Both the position numbers and the translations under genes were made by a program. A model generated the notes under the pieces. That model was not told the DNA's origin and ran no database searches. It worked only from the letters and a program-made list of their open reading frames with translations. Positions 45,208 through 55,579 of a stretch of 64,000 bases of DNA are shown here, piece by piece (within the stretch, counting starts at the first letter, position 1; each line of letters starts with the position of its first letter). Source of the stretch: Lasiosphaeris hirsuta (Eukaryota; Ascomycota; Sordariomycetes; Sordariales; Lasiosphaeriaceae); the NCBI GenBank assembly GCA_030549175.1, contig JAUKUA010000002.1, positions 4,650,001 through 4,714,000 on the forward strand, given 5' to 3'.

Positions 45208-47877
45208 ATGTCGACAGCACAATCAATCAGTAGTTTTTTGACGGGCGCTTTCGACAATTCTTACCCGTTCAAACTTCGCTCCGCCCTCGTCGTCCTCGCA
45301 GTCCAAATATGGTCTACGATCTTCATGACGGCCGTCTTTGCCGCGCCGGTGTGGTCCATCCTCACAGAAGTTATCCGAATCCCCGTTCATTTCATCTTCC
45401 CCGATTGGCTCTGCGTCCCCGAGGCCATCGCACTATGGTTATTCGCATGGCATCAAATCTGGAGCAACCGAAGCGTCATTCTATGGTGCTCCTTCGAGTC
45501 GAACGAGGATATCGCCAACAGTAGTCGCATCCACCCCCGAGTGCGGGAAGCTCTATGGTTTGCGCCGGCCATTCCGACCTTCCTCTACGTGACCTGGCTC
45601 ATCCGACACTATCCTTGGCTGTTTTGGGACGTCGTGTGGTGGGTCTGCACACCTGTCTTGCCTCGTCTCTTCGTCTTGGTGGTGATCGTGGCTGCGCTCG
45701 CCGCGTTTGCCTTCTGGTTGGGAGAGGAAGGAGTTGGCGTAATCGTGGGAGTGGGTGGCATGGTGATCTTGAAGTCGGTGACGGTGTGCTGCCATGCGCC
45801 TCGGCCATTCGTCCATCTTGTATTTTGGATCTATGACCTTGGCTGGGATGGCGTGGACTTGTGTCGCGGGGCGCTGGCGAGAGCCAGCATTCTCACCCCG
45901 AGGCCACCACAGTCGCTGGACCAACCATATCAATACACTGCATTCGTCAAACCCGGAAAGGAAATTCGGCTTCTGAGACTCCACAACGACTTTTGGGGGG
46001 GCCTCAAATGCACCTTGATCAGCATGCCGTTGACAGACCCTCCGCCCTACGAGGCCATCTCGTGGGCGTGGGATAAGCCAGCGGACCAAGGGACGAGAAC
46101 GCTCTGGATCGATGGCATGGCGCTCGGCATCAGCCCAAACATGTATCGCATCATCTCCACTCTGGCTCCGTTCTACGGCACCCGGCTACTCTGGATCGAC
46201 TCGATTTGCATCAACCAGCAGGGGACGGCGGGCAAGGCGGAGAAGAAAGACCAGCTCCCCTTGATGACCAACATCTACGAGTCTGCCGCTCGCGTTGTCG
46301 CATTTCCAGGCCAGGGCAAGCTCGCCAATCTTGCCGCAAGCTTCGTCGCTGACCTCCATACCCATCTTGAAACACGCGTCAATCCAAACATGTTTCCCGA
46401 CACAGACCGCTCAAACCACCACCCCTACCGTAGTAGGAAGAAGGCATGGAAAGGTTTCTACGAATTAGCTCAGCAGCTCTACTGGACAAGGGCATGGGTC
46501 ATCCAGGAGATGGTGGTCGCAAAGACGGCTGTGGTGCGCTATGGCCGTACTGAGATCCCCTTTGAGATCCTCGGACCCGTGGCCATGGCATTCAAGAGTC
46601 TCGAACAAGGCGTCACGGCCTTGCTCATCAACGAGGACTCGCTGGACAGGCGAGATATCAGGGCTGCGACTTACGGAATCGACTTCATGGGCAGACTCTG
46701 CTACTTCAACGGTATGTACCATCTGGACCCGAACGACGTGCGTTTGCAGATAGGGTCCCGCCCCTCGCGCGTGGAACTTGAAGAGCGAGGAATGCCGGCT
46801 TTTCCCGACTTGCTTCTCGAATGTATCCAATCCGAGGCCACCATGCCACACGACAAGGTCTGGGCGATCTGCGGGATTTCTTCTGCCAACTACCTCGAAT
46901 CTTTGGTGCCGGATTATGAAGTACCCAAGGATGAACTGTACGGCCAAGTCGCCCGATGCGTGCTTAAGGAGGAAATCGGGAAGCAGTTTGCCCTCTTTGG
47001 GATCGCTGGAACGAACAAGCCCGTAAACGACGCGGTCCCGTCGTGGGTTCCAGACCTTTCCCAGCTCCCGAAACTCTATCCGATGGACAATGCACTTTGT
47101 CGATACCGGGCCGGGGGCAGCGATGCAGATTACGCCGATGTTGTGTTTAGCAAAGATGAGTCGCAGCTCCTCGTCAACGGATATTCCCTCGGCAGCGTAC
47201 TTGAAGTCGACGACAAGAATCCGCACATCTCTTCATCCCGCAGCGCTTTGACTCCAGCGGTCAGTGTGGCGGAGCCTGGGTATGTCGGCGTGACAAGGTC
47301 GCCGGCCTTCTTGCAAAGGAGCAAGGTGGCGATGCGCGCTTGGCTGGAAAGTGTTTGCCAGCTGGCAGCATCCATGTCCCAAGGCACCATCACCCCAAAC
47401 CGCAACCATCCCGTACTCGTCGCCCCTGCCATCCTCCGAACGCTCATCTGCGATGACGACAACATGGAGTGCCCGGCAGCCCGAGATACCATCGAGGACT
47501 TGGAAATCTTCACCCTCGACATCATGCACGACAACCCACCAACCGATACGGGGATGAGCTTCTTGCGCGCGGCGAGAGTCCGTTTCAGCGAGAGGGAGCA
47601 GGTCATCAGGTCTCAGCTGAGCGCCGAGTTGATCGCGCGCCGCACTCAAGGACGGCAGTTTGCCATGTCGGACCGGGGATACCCGATGATTGTGCCGGGC
47701 GATGCCGAGAAGGGGGATGAGATTGTTATCTTTGCTGGCAGCCGCGTGCCGTATCTCTTGCGATCGGGGGTGAAAATGGGAACGCATACGCTTGTTGGAG
47801 AGGCGTATGTTCATGGAGTGATGCAGGGGGAGTATCTTGTCTCGGGAGATGGGGACAGGAGTTACGTGATTGTTTGA
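45208..47877 (+). CDS. HET-domain (heterokaryon incompatibility) membrane protein
   Basis: A single-exon gene of 889 residues with no stop or frameshift. The start is the first ATG of the frame. The N-terminal quarter has four or five hydrophobic helices (about residues 25-50, 58-78, 115-135, 140-165 and 170-190). The HET domain begins at about residue 281 with YEAISWAWDKP, continues LLWIDSICINQQGT (about 328) and ARVVAFPG, then RAWVIQEMVV and DKVWAICGISS. The C-terminal part is the usual HET-protein tail ending GDEIVIFAGSRVPYLLRSG and HGVMQGEYLV. HET proteins trigger cell death on non-self fusion or pathogen cues. The membrane-anchored form is less common. Codon use and composition resemble the housekeeping genes, unlike the AT-rich decayed DNA on its right. 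Confidence 0.9.
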   Translation: MSTAQSISSFLTGAFDNSYPFKLRSALVVLAVQIWSTIFMTAVFAAPVWSILTEVIRIPVHFIFPDWLCVPEAIALWLFAWHQIWSNRSVILWCSFESNEDIANSSRIHPRVREALWFAPAIPTFLYVTWLIRHYPWLFWDVVWWVCTPVLPRLFVLVVIVAALAAFAFWLGEEGVGVIVGVGGMVILKSVTVCCHAPRPFVHLVFWIYDLGWDGVDLCRGALARASILTPRPPQSLDQPYQYTAFVKPGKEIRLLRLHNDFWGGLKCTLISMPLTDPPPYEAISWAWDKPADQGTRTLWIDGMALGISPNMYRIISTLAPFYGTRLLWIDSICINQQGTAGKAEKKDQLPLMTNIYESAARVVAFPGQGKLANLAASFVADLHTHLETRVNPNMFPDTDRSNHHPYRSRKKAWKGFYELAQQLYWTRAWVIQEMVVAKTAVVRYGRTEIPFEILGPVAMAFKSLEQGVTALLINEDSLDRRDIRAATYGIDFMGRLCYFNGMYHLDPNDVRLQIGSRPSRVELEERGMPAFPDLLLECIQSEATMPHDKVWAICGISSANYLESLVPDYEVPKDELYGQVARCVLKEEIGKQFALFGIAGTNKPVNDAVPSWVPDLSQLPKLYPMDNALCRYRAGGSDADYADVVFSKDESQLLVNGYSLGSVLEVDDKNPHISSSRSALTPAVSVAEPGYVGVTRSPAFLQRSKVAMRAWLESVCQLAASMSQGTITPNRNHPVLVAPAILRTLICDDDNMECPAARDTIEDLEIFTLDIMHDNPPTDTGMSFLRAARVRFSEREQVIRSQLSAELIARRTQGRQFAMSDRGYPMIVPGDAEKGDEIVIFAGSRVPYLLRSGVKMGTHTLVGEAYVHGVMQGEYLVSGDGDRSYVIV

Positions 47878-49214
47878 AGGCTGGTGGTGCTGAGGGCGGA
47901 CTGCGAGAGGTTTCTCCTGTGGTTCATGCCTGGAGAACCACTAAGACTCGGAGTGGCCGACTAAAAATATCTTGCCTCGATTGCCGCAAGCGTCATCTCA
48001 GAGGTGTTAAAGCGAAGGCCCACCAACAGCAATCACCACCATGGCCTCCTTCCTTAAGGCCCTGATCTTCTCGCGAATACTGGGCCAGTATTCGCCAGTA
48101 TTGGCCGGAAGGGGGACCTCAAGGCCCCTGTTCAGTGGCGCTTACGCCAAGATGTACTACATGAAGCCCTGGTTAGTATACCTAGCCGTAAACGGAGTAG
48201 CTTGCCAAGCCCAAGGAGACTCACCGCCTTCGTTGTTGATCGCTCGATTGTGTCAGAAACACTGCACTCTGGAATGTTGTGGATTGCAATTGCTTGATTG
48301 TATTGCGTGTCTTCTGGTTCTGGCTTCGGCTAGAACCTCCTTCTTTATAGACTACTCCGTAGGGTTCTGTGGGCAAGACAGAGCAATGGGAAACGGTGAT
48401 GGATTCTGTGGTGTTGCGGGCCAGGATTTCCCTGGCCTGCAACAGCTATCTAGGTGTGGCCCAAAGGGCACTAGCTAGGCGAGGTGGCGTGTGCGCCCTG
48501 CACCCTCGAGGTGGGGCACCACCTCCAACAGATTCAGCTTTGTCAACACCGTAGCTAAGGCTCACTGGCGTTCAGGCAGTGCCAGGCAGTGCCAGGCATT
48601 CAGTCAGCATTGCTGACCACAAGCCCAGGGCCCCTGAACCTCTTTCTTTCTGACAACTTTGTTGGAGTAGGGGGATAGGGGTCCGATTTCTGGGACCCCC
48701 CTATCCAGGCACTTCTTTTCGGAGGCAGGCCTAAAATCGGTCCAACGTCGCGTAAACTTGCTAATTTTTATGGCAGGGTGAGCATTGGGTGAGCCATGGT
48801 GAGCCGAAGCCGAGCCGAGGGGTGAAGCGAGCCTGATTTCAGGCTAGCCATGCTCGGACGATATCCACTTATTTTTTAGTCCGAGACTACGTACCTGGTA
48901 GTTACAAGCTAGGACCTTATTATACACGTGAAAGTGTCAAACTGATCAACAGCTCATGCGCCGTCTGCCCTCTCTCGCTGAACCTCTGCAATAGCCGCCA
49001 TCTACGCAGCCAGTGCAGCCTGCCAGTTCGCCAGCTCCTGCGACGATTGCTTCCTGAGCTCATCCTTGTCCAGGGAGGTAACAGCACCCTTCGCCAACAC
49101 TCCGGGGGGCTCTCATGCCGAAGCCGACCGGTTTCTGATGTATGGTGAAGCGCTACGTACGCCGCATGTGTTCATCCCGCGTCTGTCGCTCCTCGATGTA
49201 CTCTTCTATCCTTG
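47878..49214. other. Spacer between HET gene and kinase pseudogene
   Basis: About 1.3 kb. It contains an imperfect hairpin-like inverted repeat (GGATAGGGGTCC ... GGACCCCCCTATCC, about 48672-48708) and repeated GTGAGC/GCCGAGCC motifs around 48780-48845, which look like fragments of old element ends. Short frames are not recognised. Confidence 0.45.
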
Positions 49215-50790
49215 TCACCTGCACCGGTTCCGTCTACTCCTCGCAGTCGGGTGGGAGCTTCGGCGGTCTGCGAGCGCTACACCATCTAGAAACTTGTTAT
49301 CGCCGGCATCGTACTTGGCCCCTCGGGGTTCTTCTGACTTCTGTTGACTTGCGGTCGGTGTGGGTTTGAGCTGAGAAACCGAAAGGTTGGGCTTGGGAAC
49401 AGAAAGGCTGGTGGTGTTTGCTGGGTTGAAGCGGGGATGCATAGGGACTAGACCAGACAGCGCTTCGTGCTGGAGCGCTCTGAGACGTGTGACCAACTGC
49501 TCTGCGGAAGCCCGCTTCCCCGGTTTGATTTGAAGCATGGATTCATAGACCATGATGAGAATCTTCTCCAGAAAAAAACGGGCAAGTTGGGTCACGCCGG
49601 AGCATCATGATCCACTCACTAGTAGGTGGCATGGCGTCAGCGAGAAGAAAACAAAAAAGGTAAAAGTTATGTAAGTTCGCAAGAACAGCAATAAGGGAAG
49701 TTGAGATGCAGGAAAGTTGCGAAGATAAGCGAAAGAGCAACAAGACAAAGATTCAAGAGCACGAACCTCGAGGACGGCGGGCTTTTCTTCTTTTCCCCTC
49801 CAACTTCACCGATAAAGAAACTGTCAGTCCTCCTGCCGCGCATACCATCGTCGGTCGACAGCCTTGCAGAGGAAAAGTTGGTGACACCGGAGAGCCCGAG
49901 GACCAGCCAGGTTGCGAATTCCAGAAAAACGCAGCCAAGGGCCCATATGTCTATTTTGCGGGATAGGACTTAGGAAGGATCCTCTTCAATCTCGGGCGCG
50001 CCGTACGTTGGAGTCCATCCTGTCTGTGTCGTGTTGTCACGAAACTGTGTAACATCACGGTGAAACTTTGTTACCCCAAAATCGCTGATCCTCAAATGCC
50101 CATAGCCCGCATCGGGAATAGGATCCTGGGCTGTCAAGGTGAAACAGAGAATGTTCTGCGGCTTAATATCGCTATGCCGTCCGAAGATGTGCTCTTGCGA
50201 CGCTGTACTCCCATCATCGTTCGGGTCATCGTCCGAGTATAGTTGGGCTTCGGATATAGATTTCGGGATGATGCCGGGAGTGTTTTCAATCCTTGGCTTT
50301 TTTACTTCGATCCTGTAGGATATGTGAATTGAATAGATGGCGTTGAGCACCTCTGCCAATCCTAGGCATTCGCCCAGAAACCATAACTGCAGTTCGGGTG
50401 TGATTGCGCCGCCTACGTTGGGATGGGCCTTCCACAGGTCGACGAGATTGCCACCGTCGGCCCATGGGAGAATGAGGTATTGGGCATTTTGGAACTCAAA
50501 AGCTGCCAGCATCAGACACACCCGCGGGTGGCGTCCAAGCATCCGAGAGGCCTCAATTTCCTTCTTAGAATAGCCCTCATCCCTCCCCTCGAGTTGCTTG
50601 ATCGCGAAATAATCGGACGCCTACTCCTACTCTGTTAGCTTAGGGGCCGCCTACGTGACATTCGCCTATATTCTGCACCGGTTACGGGGCATGGGGTAAC
50701 TTACCGTGATCCTATGAAAATTATGATGGGCCGGGTGGATTCTTGCCTTATGGATCATCGAGTACCCCCCTCGGACTTGCTTTTAAATTT
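49215..50790 (-). pseudogene. Serine/threonine kinase-like gene, nonsense and frameshift
   Basis: Read on the minus strand: MIHKARIHPAHHNFHRIT, an intron (GTAAGT...AGTAG), then DYFAIKQLEGRDEG with the ATP-site Lys, a hinge-like LILPWADGGNLVDLW, the catalytic loop RHSDIKPQNI, the metal-binding DFG in LRISDFGVTKFH, and PTYGAPEIEEDPS. There the expected Gln is TAA, after which the frame continues VLSRKIDIWALGCVFLEFA. Further on, a T homopolymer marks a frameshift before FFLEKILIMVYESMLQIKPG KRASAEQL. The catalytic HGD motif appears as HSD. This matches a common Sordariomycete kinase-like family. The TAA and Gly-to-Ser changes are C:G-to-T:A transitions. It is probably dead, though a truncated product from the kinase lobe could still be made. 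Confidence 0.75.
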
Positions 50791-52360
50791 GGTAAAAGGT
50801 AGGATAGCGCGTTCGTGCACCCTGTAGAACAGGGCCGTTCCGTCATGACCAAGCATGAAACTGGGCGCGAGTATGTACCACTGGGAGTTGTCGAAGAGCT
50901 GGATATCTTCACATGACTAATTTCGGAACAATTTGATATGAGAGTCCTCGCCTATCCTCCGGATGAGACTAAAGTTCGCGCTGCTTATGTCACTCCGCTT
51001 CAGGGGAAGATCATCGTCCGTCAGGTTTTCTCTCCGGAATTTGATGATAAGTTAAGCTTTCTAAATCAAGATAAGAGTAGCGAACAGCCTTTTGGAGACG
51101 TCCTTTGATAAGTTGCTCCCGCATATGTAATATGTCAGCTCATCGATATCCCTCGGGCCGTCTGGAAGAATTGTACCAAGGTACGATCGAACGGACTCGA
51201 CGCTAAGGGCCTACTCTAGCTTATCGCACGGGAGGAAATATTTGGTCTGATCTATGGACGACGGGATAAGGGCGTTTTGCAAAACAGTGTCAAAGGGACC
51301 TCTGACGGCCCTGACGGAAGGTTTGATAAGGGATTTACTAAGAGTGAGGCGGTTTTCCTTGGCTAGGTGACTTTAAGGTAACAAGACCTAATTCATTTCA
51401 TTTTAAATATCCACAGCTACCAAGTGAGAGAGAGAAGAAGTAAGATAAACAGATAATAAGTTTTCTCACCACAGTATTCATACCAAGGCTACGTAAGACG
51501 TAGAGAGGAAGTCATCAATTTTCCACCAATAGAAAATAAACAAGAAATGGGGATAGGGAGCACACACGTCTTCTTAATATCGGAAATAAGCTTCTCTACC
51601 GTCAATATGTAGGCAAATAGCTCATCCTCGTCAATAAGCACTATAATATCACACAGCATGTTACTCTGTACAACCTAGCAGCCGGAAACTCCGATAACTA
51701 TATTCTTATCAGTCCGGCAAATAGGGGCAAGCGACTACAGAACGTACTAAGCGGCTAATCAAGCTAGATCTTCCTTATTAGAAACAATCTCCCCCGCAGA
51801 TACAGGCGGGATCGCTCAGACAGCAAAGTGGCCAGTAACACGGTATTTAAGTCCAAAATCACATAGAGATAATCGTCCGTTAATTCATCCTCGCTCAGTT
51901 ATTTCCCAATCAGCTCTTAATAATCACCTCGACTAATACAAAAGGTATTAACAAAGCTTCAAAAGGAATTGTTAAAGTTCTCAGGAATCTCAAGGAGGGC
52001 AAAGTCGGCATCTAGGGTAAGTCGGTCCGGCTGGGAGACAAAAAAGGGAAACTCAAACCCCGCCACACTCTCCCAGCCGCCACCTAGCCAGTTAATCGCG
52101 TAAATATTCCCGATAAGGCCCCACTTTGTCTACTTAAGCTTTTAAAAACTAACAAGTCCTTTCTTTTTTTCTCTAGGAGGTACATCCATCGTCTCCCCCG
52201 ACTACTCCCGGCGCCTAAGTAGTCCTCAGAATGTTTTTCGGCTACGAGAGGACAAATCAGGCCCGTGCTCCGATAGATTTTCCAAATCGGCAGTCAAGAC
52301 CTCATCAAGTAGAGCGTAACCTAATGTAATACCTACCAACTTCACTTCATCACTACCTAC
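50791..52360. other. AT-rich decayed DNA
   Basis: About 1.6 kb dense in stops in all frames and rich in TA. It probably contains the decayed 5' part of the kinase gene and other mutated sequence. Nothing is identifiable. Confidence 0.5.
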
Positions 52361-52594
52361 TTATATAGAGAGGATACCACCTATCCTACACCTACCATAG
52401 TACAACAGCTCTTCCGCTCGTTTAAAGGCCACAGAGCAAAGCAGGCCGCATACGGACGCTTCGGCGACAGCAGGTGGGCACTCGACGTTTAGGAACAGGA
52501 TGCGACCATCGGGCAGCTCAAAGCCACCCGTATCAAGGCGAAGATAAGGCGGCAACGGAAATGCCGGGTTAGTAGCAGGGACGGCACTTTTCAA
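52361..52594 (-). pseudogene. Protein-like frame in decayed DNA, unknown
   Basis: A minus-strand frame reading NPAFPLPPYLRLDTGGFELP, DGRILFLNVECPPAVAEASV and CSVAFKRAEELLYYG. It has a coding look but is flanked by stop-rich sequence on both sides. It is probably a surviving exon of a decayed gene. No family is recognised. Confidence 0.35.
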
Positions 52595-53639
52595 GCCAGT
52601 TCAGATTTTATCGCCTAGGCCGTGATAGACTATCCATGTAAAACCACCAATCTCGTGTCTAACGAGATCCTCAACCTAACTGCTGCCACAGCGGAATTAA
52701 ATATTAGGCTTAAGATCAAGCGTAGAGCTGGAGGAACTGGCTTCAGCTGTTAGAATCAGCTCTAATAAAACGGCCAAGTCCCTGGTACTAATTCTGTAGG
52801 CTTAATAACAGTAGTTGATTTCGTCGTTTAGATTCTTTATGTAGACACCTAAGCCGGCCCTTAAAATCTCGTCCCATGTCGCCTCGATCAGCTTCTCCTA
52901 GTTTTAAGGACATAGGATTCTGCTGAGAAGGCCGACGTAGACCTTTATGGCGCGAGGGTTAAGGTGAGACAAGATGGCCCATTTACGCTTAACCTCGGTA
53001 ACCTTATCTCTGTCCGTCTGAAGAATAGGCACGTGGCAGCGTTCCGCCATGCTCCAGCTCGGAATCGGTTGTGTTTAATACCTTCTCGATATAGGTTCAT
53101 AAGTAGTGATCATGATTTTCGGTGGTGTGGACGCGGGGATTTACACCGTGCGGCTAAATATACATATCGACGGATTTATTAATAGTTACTTTTTGAAATT
53201 CACCTTTCGGAAACTTACAAGGGGTTTCATACGTAACCTAATTAGACAAGAAATAAATTATCGTTTAATCTTAGTCCTAGGTGGGCACCCTCTTTCTAGG
53301 GGTGTGGACAAGCAGGGGTTGTCGGCCAGCATCCCGTGACTTTACTCACAAAGCCTCATTCTTTCCTCTAAACACAATCCGGCTTCGCGCTGTTACATCT
53401 ACTCAAAATTGCCCTACAATTCCCAAATACAATGGATCTATTGTAAAAAAATTGGTTATAGATATCTACCAGAGTCGACTAACGGCCCAAATACTCACGT
53501 CTTTTAGACTATTTTGCCGCCTTCTACGCAGCTACTGGACTGACCACGCCCAACGCCCCCTTCGCAACCAACGGGCTCGCCGACACTCTAAATATAATCA
53601 GCACACTACGCCAGTCAGCTCCCCAGGGAAAGACGCTGG
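52595..53639. other. AT-rich decayed DNA
   Basis: About 1 kb with no recognisable gene. The plus-strand frame 53281-53658 may contain the broken 5' part of the gene that follows. Confidence 0.45.
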
Positions 53640-54539
53640 GCGGCTTAACACGACTTAAGCTCGTAAAAGCCTTCACTCAGAATCTAGACCTAGTCTAAAG
53701 GCGTATCGACGAAATGAGTGTGACCAACGCCCTTTACTTAGTACTTAGCCTCTAGCTTATCCTAAACATCATACCCTCGGTTAATACTCCTAGTACGTAT
53801 TCAAAGCTCCTCTGGGATAACACCGCACCTATAGACACTCTACTCGCTACCACCTTTCCAAAGCAGACAACGCCAAGGTTAAACTACGAGATTAACACTA
53901 GGCTGTCCCTAAAGTATCTTAAGTCCTACCATGGTTTTCGCATTAACTTCACCGACAACCTCACTAAGCACCTAGACCTTTACCACACAATAGGTAACTT
54001 AAAGCCGCTACTTCTCGTCTACTGGCATAAGATCTACCTCTAGAACGAGCTACAGTACAGCCAAATATCCCCCCTACCGTAGGATCTCGTCGAGGAGACA
54101 CTCGATACCCTCAACCTGTTACTACCGTTCAACAACCACTACACCTAGAGGTTCCTAGAAAAGCGTAGGCTCGCTAATATCTACAGTCTAGGCTGGTACA
54201 ACTGGCCGGCGGAGCGGGACCTGGACCTCAGGAGATACAAGTACTGGGGAGCGAGACTAGCCCGGCTATCAAGCGTCATCACAAAGGGTCCTAGCGGGGT
54301 GAGGCAGCTCAAACCCAGGCGGTGGCCCGTCGTGATCCGCAATTTCTTCAACTTCTGGGTTACCATTATGGCGCTCGCAATTCTCACCATTGGTTTTGGC
54401 ACCGCCTCGGTCTGGCTAACAGCTATACAGTACGACCTGGGAAAGCAGTAGTATGACAGTACTATGGTACAGTATCGGCTTTCCCTAGCGCAGGCCTGCG
54501 CAACCATGAACTCAACACAGTTGCCTAGGTGGTGTTAAT
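53640..54539 (+). pseudogene. Decayed fungal membrane protein gene
   Basis: Plus-strand pieces in one order: LVKAFTQNLDLV, RRIDEMSVTNALYLVLSL, NYEINTRLSLKYLKSYHGFR, FTDNLTKHLDLYHTIGNLKP, RFLEKRRLANIYSLGWYNWP, AERDLDLRRYKYWGARLARL and SSVITKGPSGVRQLKPRRWP, then a C-terminal membrane helix FFNFWVTIMALAILTIGFGT followed by QYRLSLAQACA and a final Cys. I recognise this order from a widespread Sordariomycete family of unknown function with a C-terminal membrane anchor. Several TAG/TAA codons stand where Gln is expected, as RIP produces. Confidence 0.6.
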
Positions 54540-55579
54540 TATGTCGCTTTAAAAGCTGAATTAGTACATTCCGTTTAGCTCCCCCTAAGTTAAGTACAAC
54601 TAACATATTTACAAGCCACAGCTAACAAGCGGTATAAGTTAAATACTCTCTGTCCAAGTCGCTAGAAACATTAACATCCCATGTTACTCGCCAGAAAGAT
54701 TTGTTGTAAATTTAGTCTACTTATCACTATTTTAAACCACTAGGTTGTGTAACATTATAGTTTATCTTCAACTCTAAAACAGTAACGGACAAGCCACCTC
54801 GGATACCACGCTCATGCATCATTTTACACATATATCATTGCACTTCCGTCTATCTATTACCTTGTCGTCCCTAACAACTTCCCCAACACCTCATCTATCC
54901 TCCCCCCTCGCTCATCTGTCTAGACTAATACTTCACATCTCCAATATTACCTTACAGCCTTAACCAGCTCGTAAGCAACAAGCCCCTTAACCATCCACAA
55001 CATCCTCACCCCCTCGTCTAAGAACGGATTACGAAACTCACACCCCCAATCCCGGTGGCCCAACTTATAGCACCTCCTCCAGCCGATCCACCCAGTCAAG
55101 ATATACATCAAACCACTCAGTCCCGTACCGCGCTTCCAAATCATCTTCCAGCACAGGTTCCTCGTCTTCTATTAACGAGGGCGCGTAGGATACATTCGAC
55201 GGGAGAGGGTCGTGCTAGTCTGACTAGATACGGTATTAATAATACCCTTTTTATAGGGATTACTTTTGTTTTTTATAGCTGGGATATGGTAGGTAGGGAG
55301 AGGAGAAAGCAGTACGTAGGAGGAAGTTATAATCCTCCGCTGTGGCGGGGGATATCGACGTATAGAGGATCTCGTCGATCGTCGATGCTGTTATTTATCG
55401 ACTATCGGTACACGGTAAAGAAGCGGGGGGAAAAGCGCGGGATCGGTTGAATAATAATACAAGTAAGGAGGCTTAGATAGATGTGATAGGTTCGATTTCG
55501 TCGCCATTTGATAATAAGGAGGATTCAGAGAGGAGGGAGTTGAGGCGCGTGATGACGGAGCTATCGGCATAGATGTCAA
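54540..55579. other. AT-rich right part of the nested insertion
   Basis: About 1 kb. The minus strand at 54947-55170 has a coding-like piece in two frames (LEDDLEARYGTEWFDVYLDW / GHRDWGCEFRNPFLDEGVRM), suggesting a frameshifted relic of unknown family. Otherwise nothing is seen. Confidence 0.4.

Noticed and set aside
46465..47226. 253-codon minus-strand frame inside the HET gene
   Set aside because: Antisense shadow of an intact gene with clear HET motifs.
47938..48010. CLDCRKRHLR segment resembling a zinc-cluster motif
   Set aside because: Only one short Cys pair in a frame that ends quickly; not enough for a Zn2Cys6 gene.
48672..48708. GC-rich hairpin considered as a terminator or element end
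   Set aside because: The stem needs a bulge and no partner or target duplication was found. Rho-independent terminators do not apply here.
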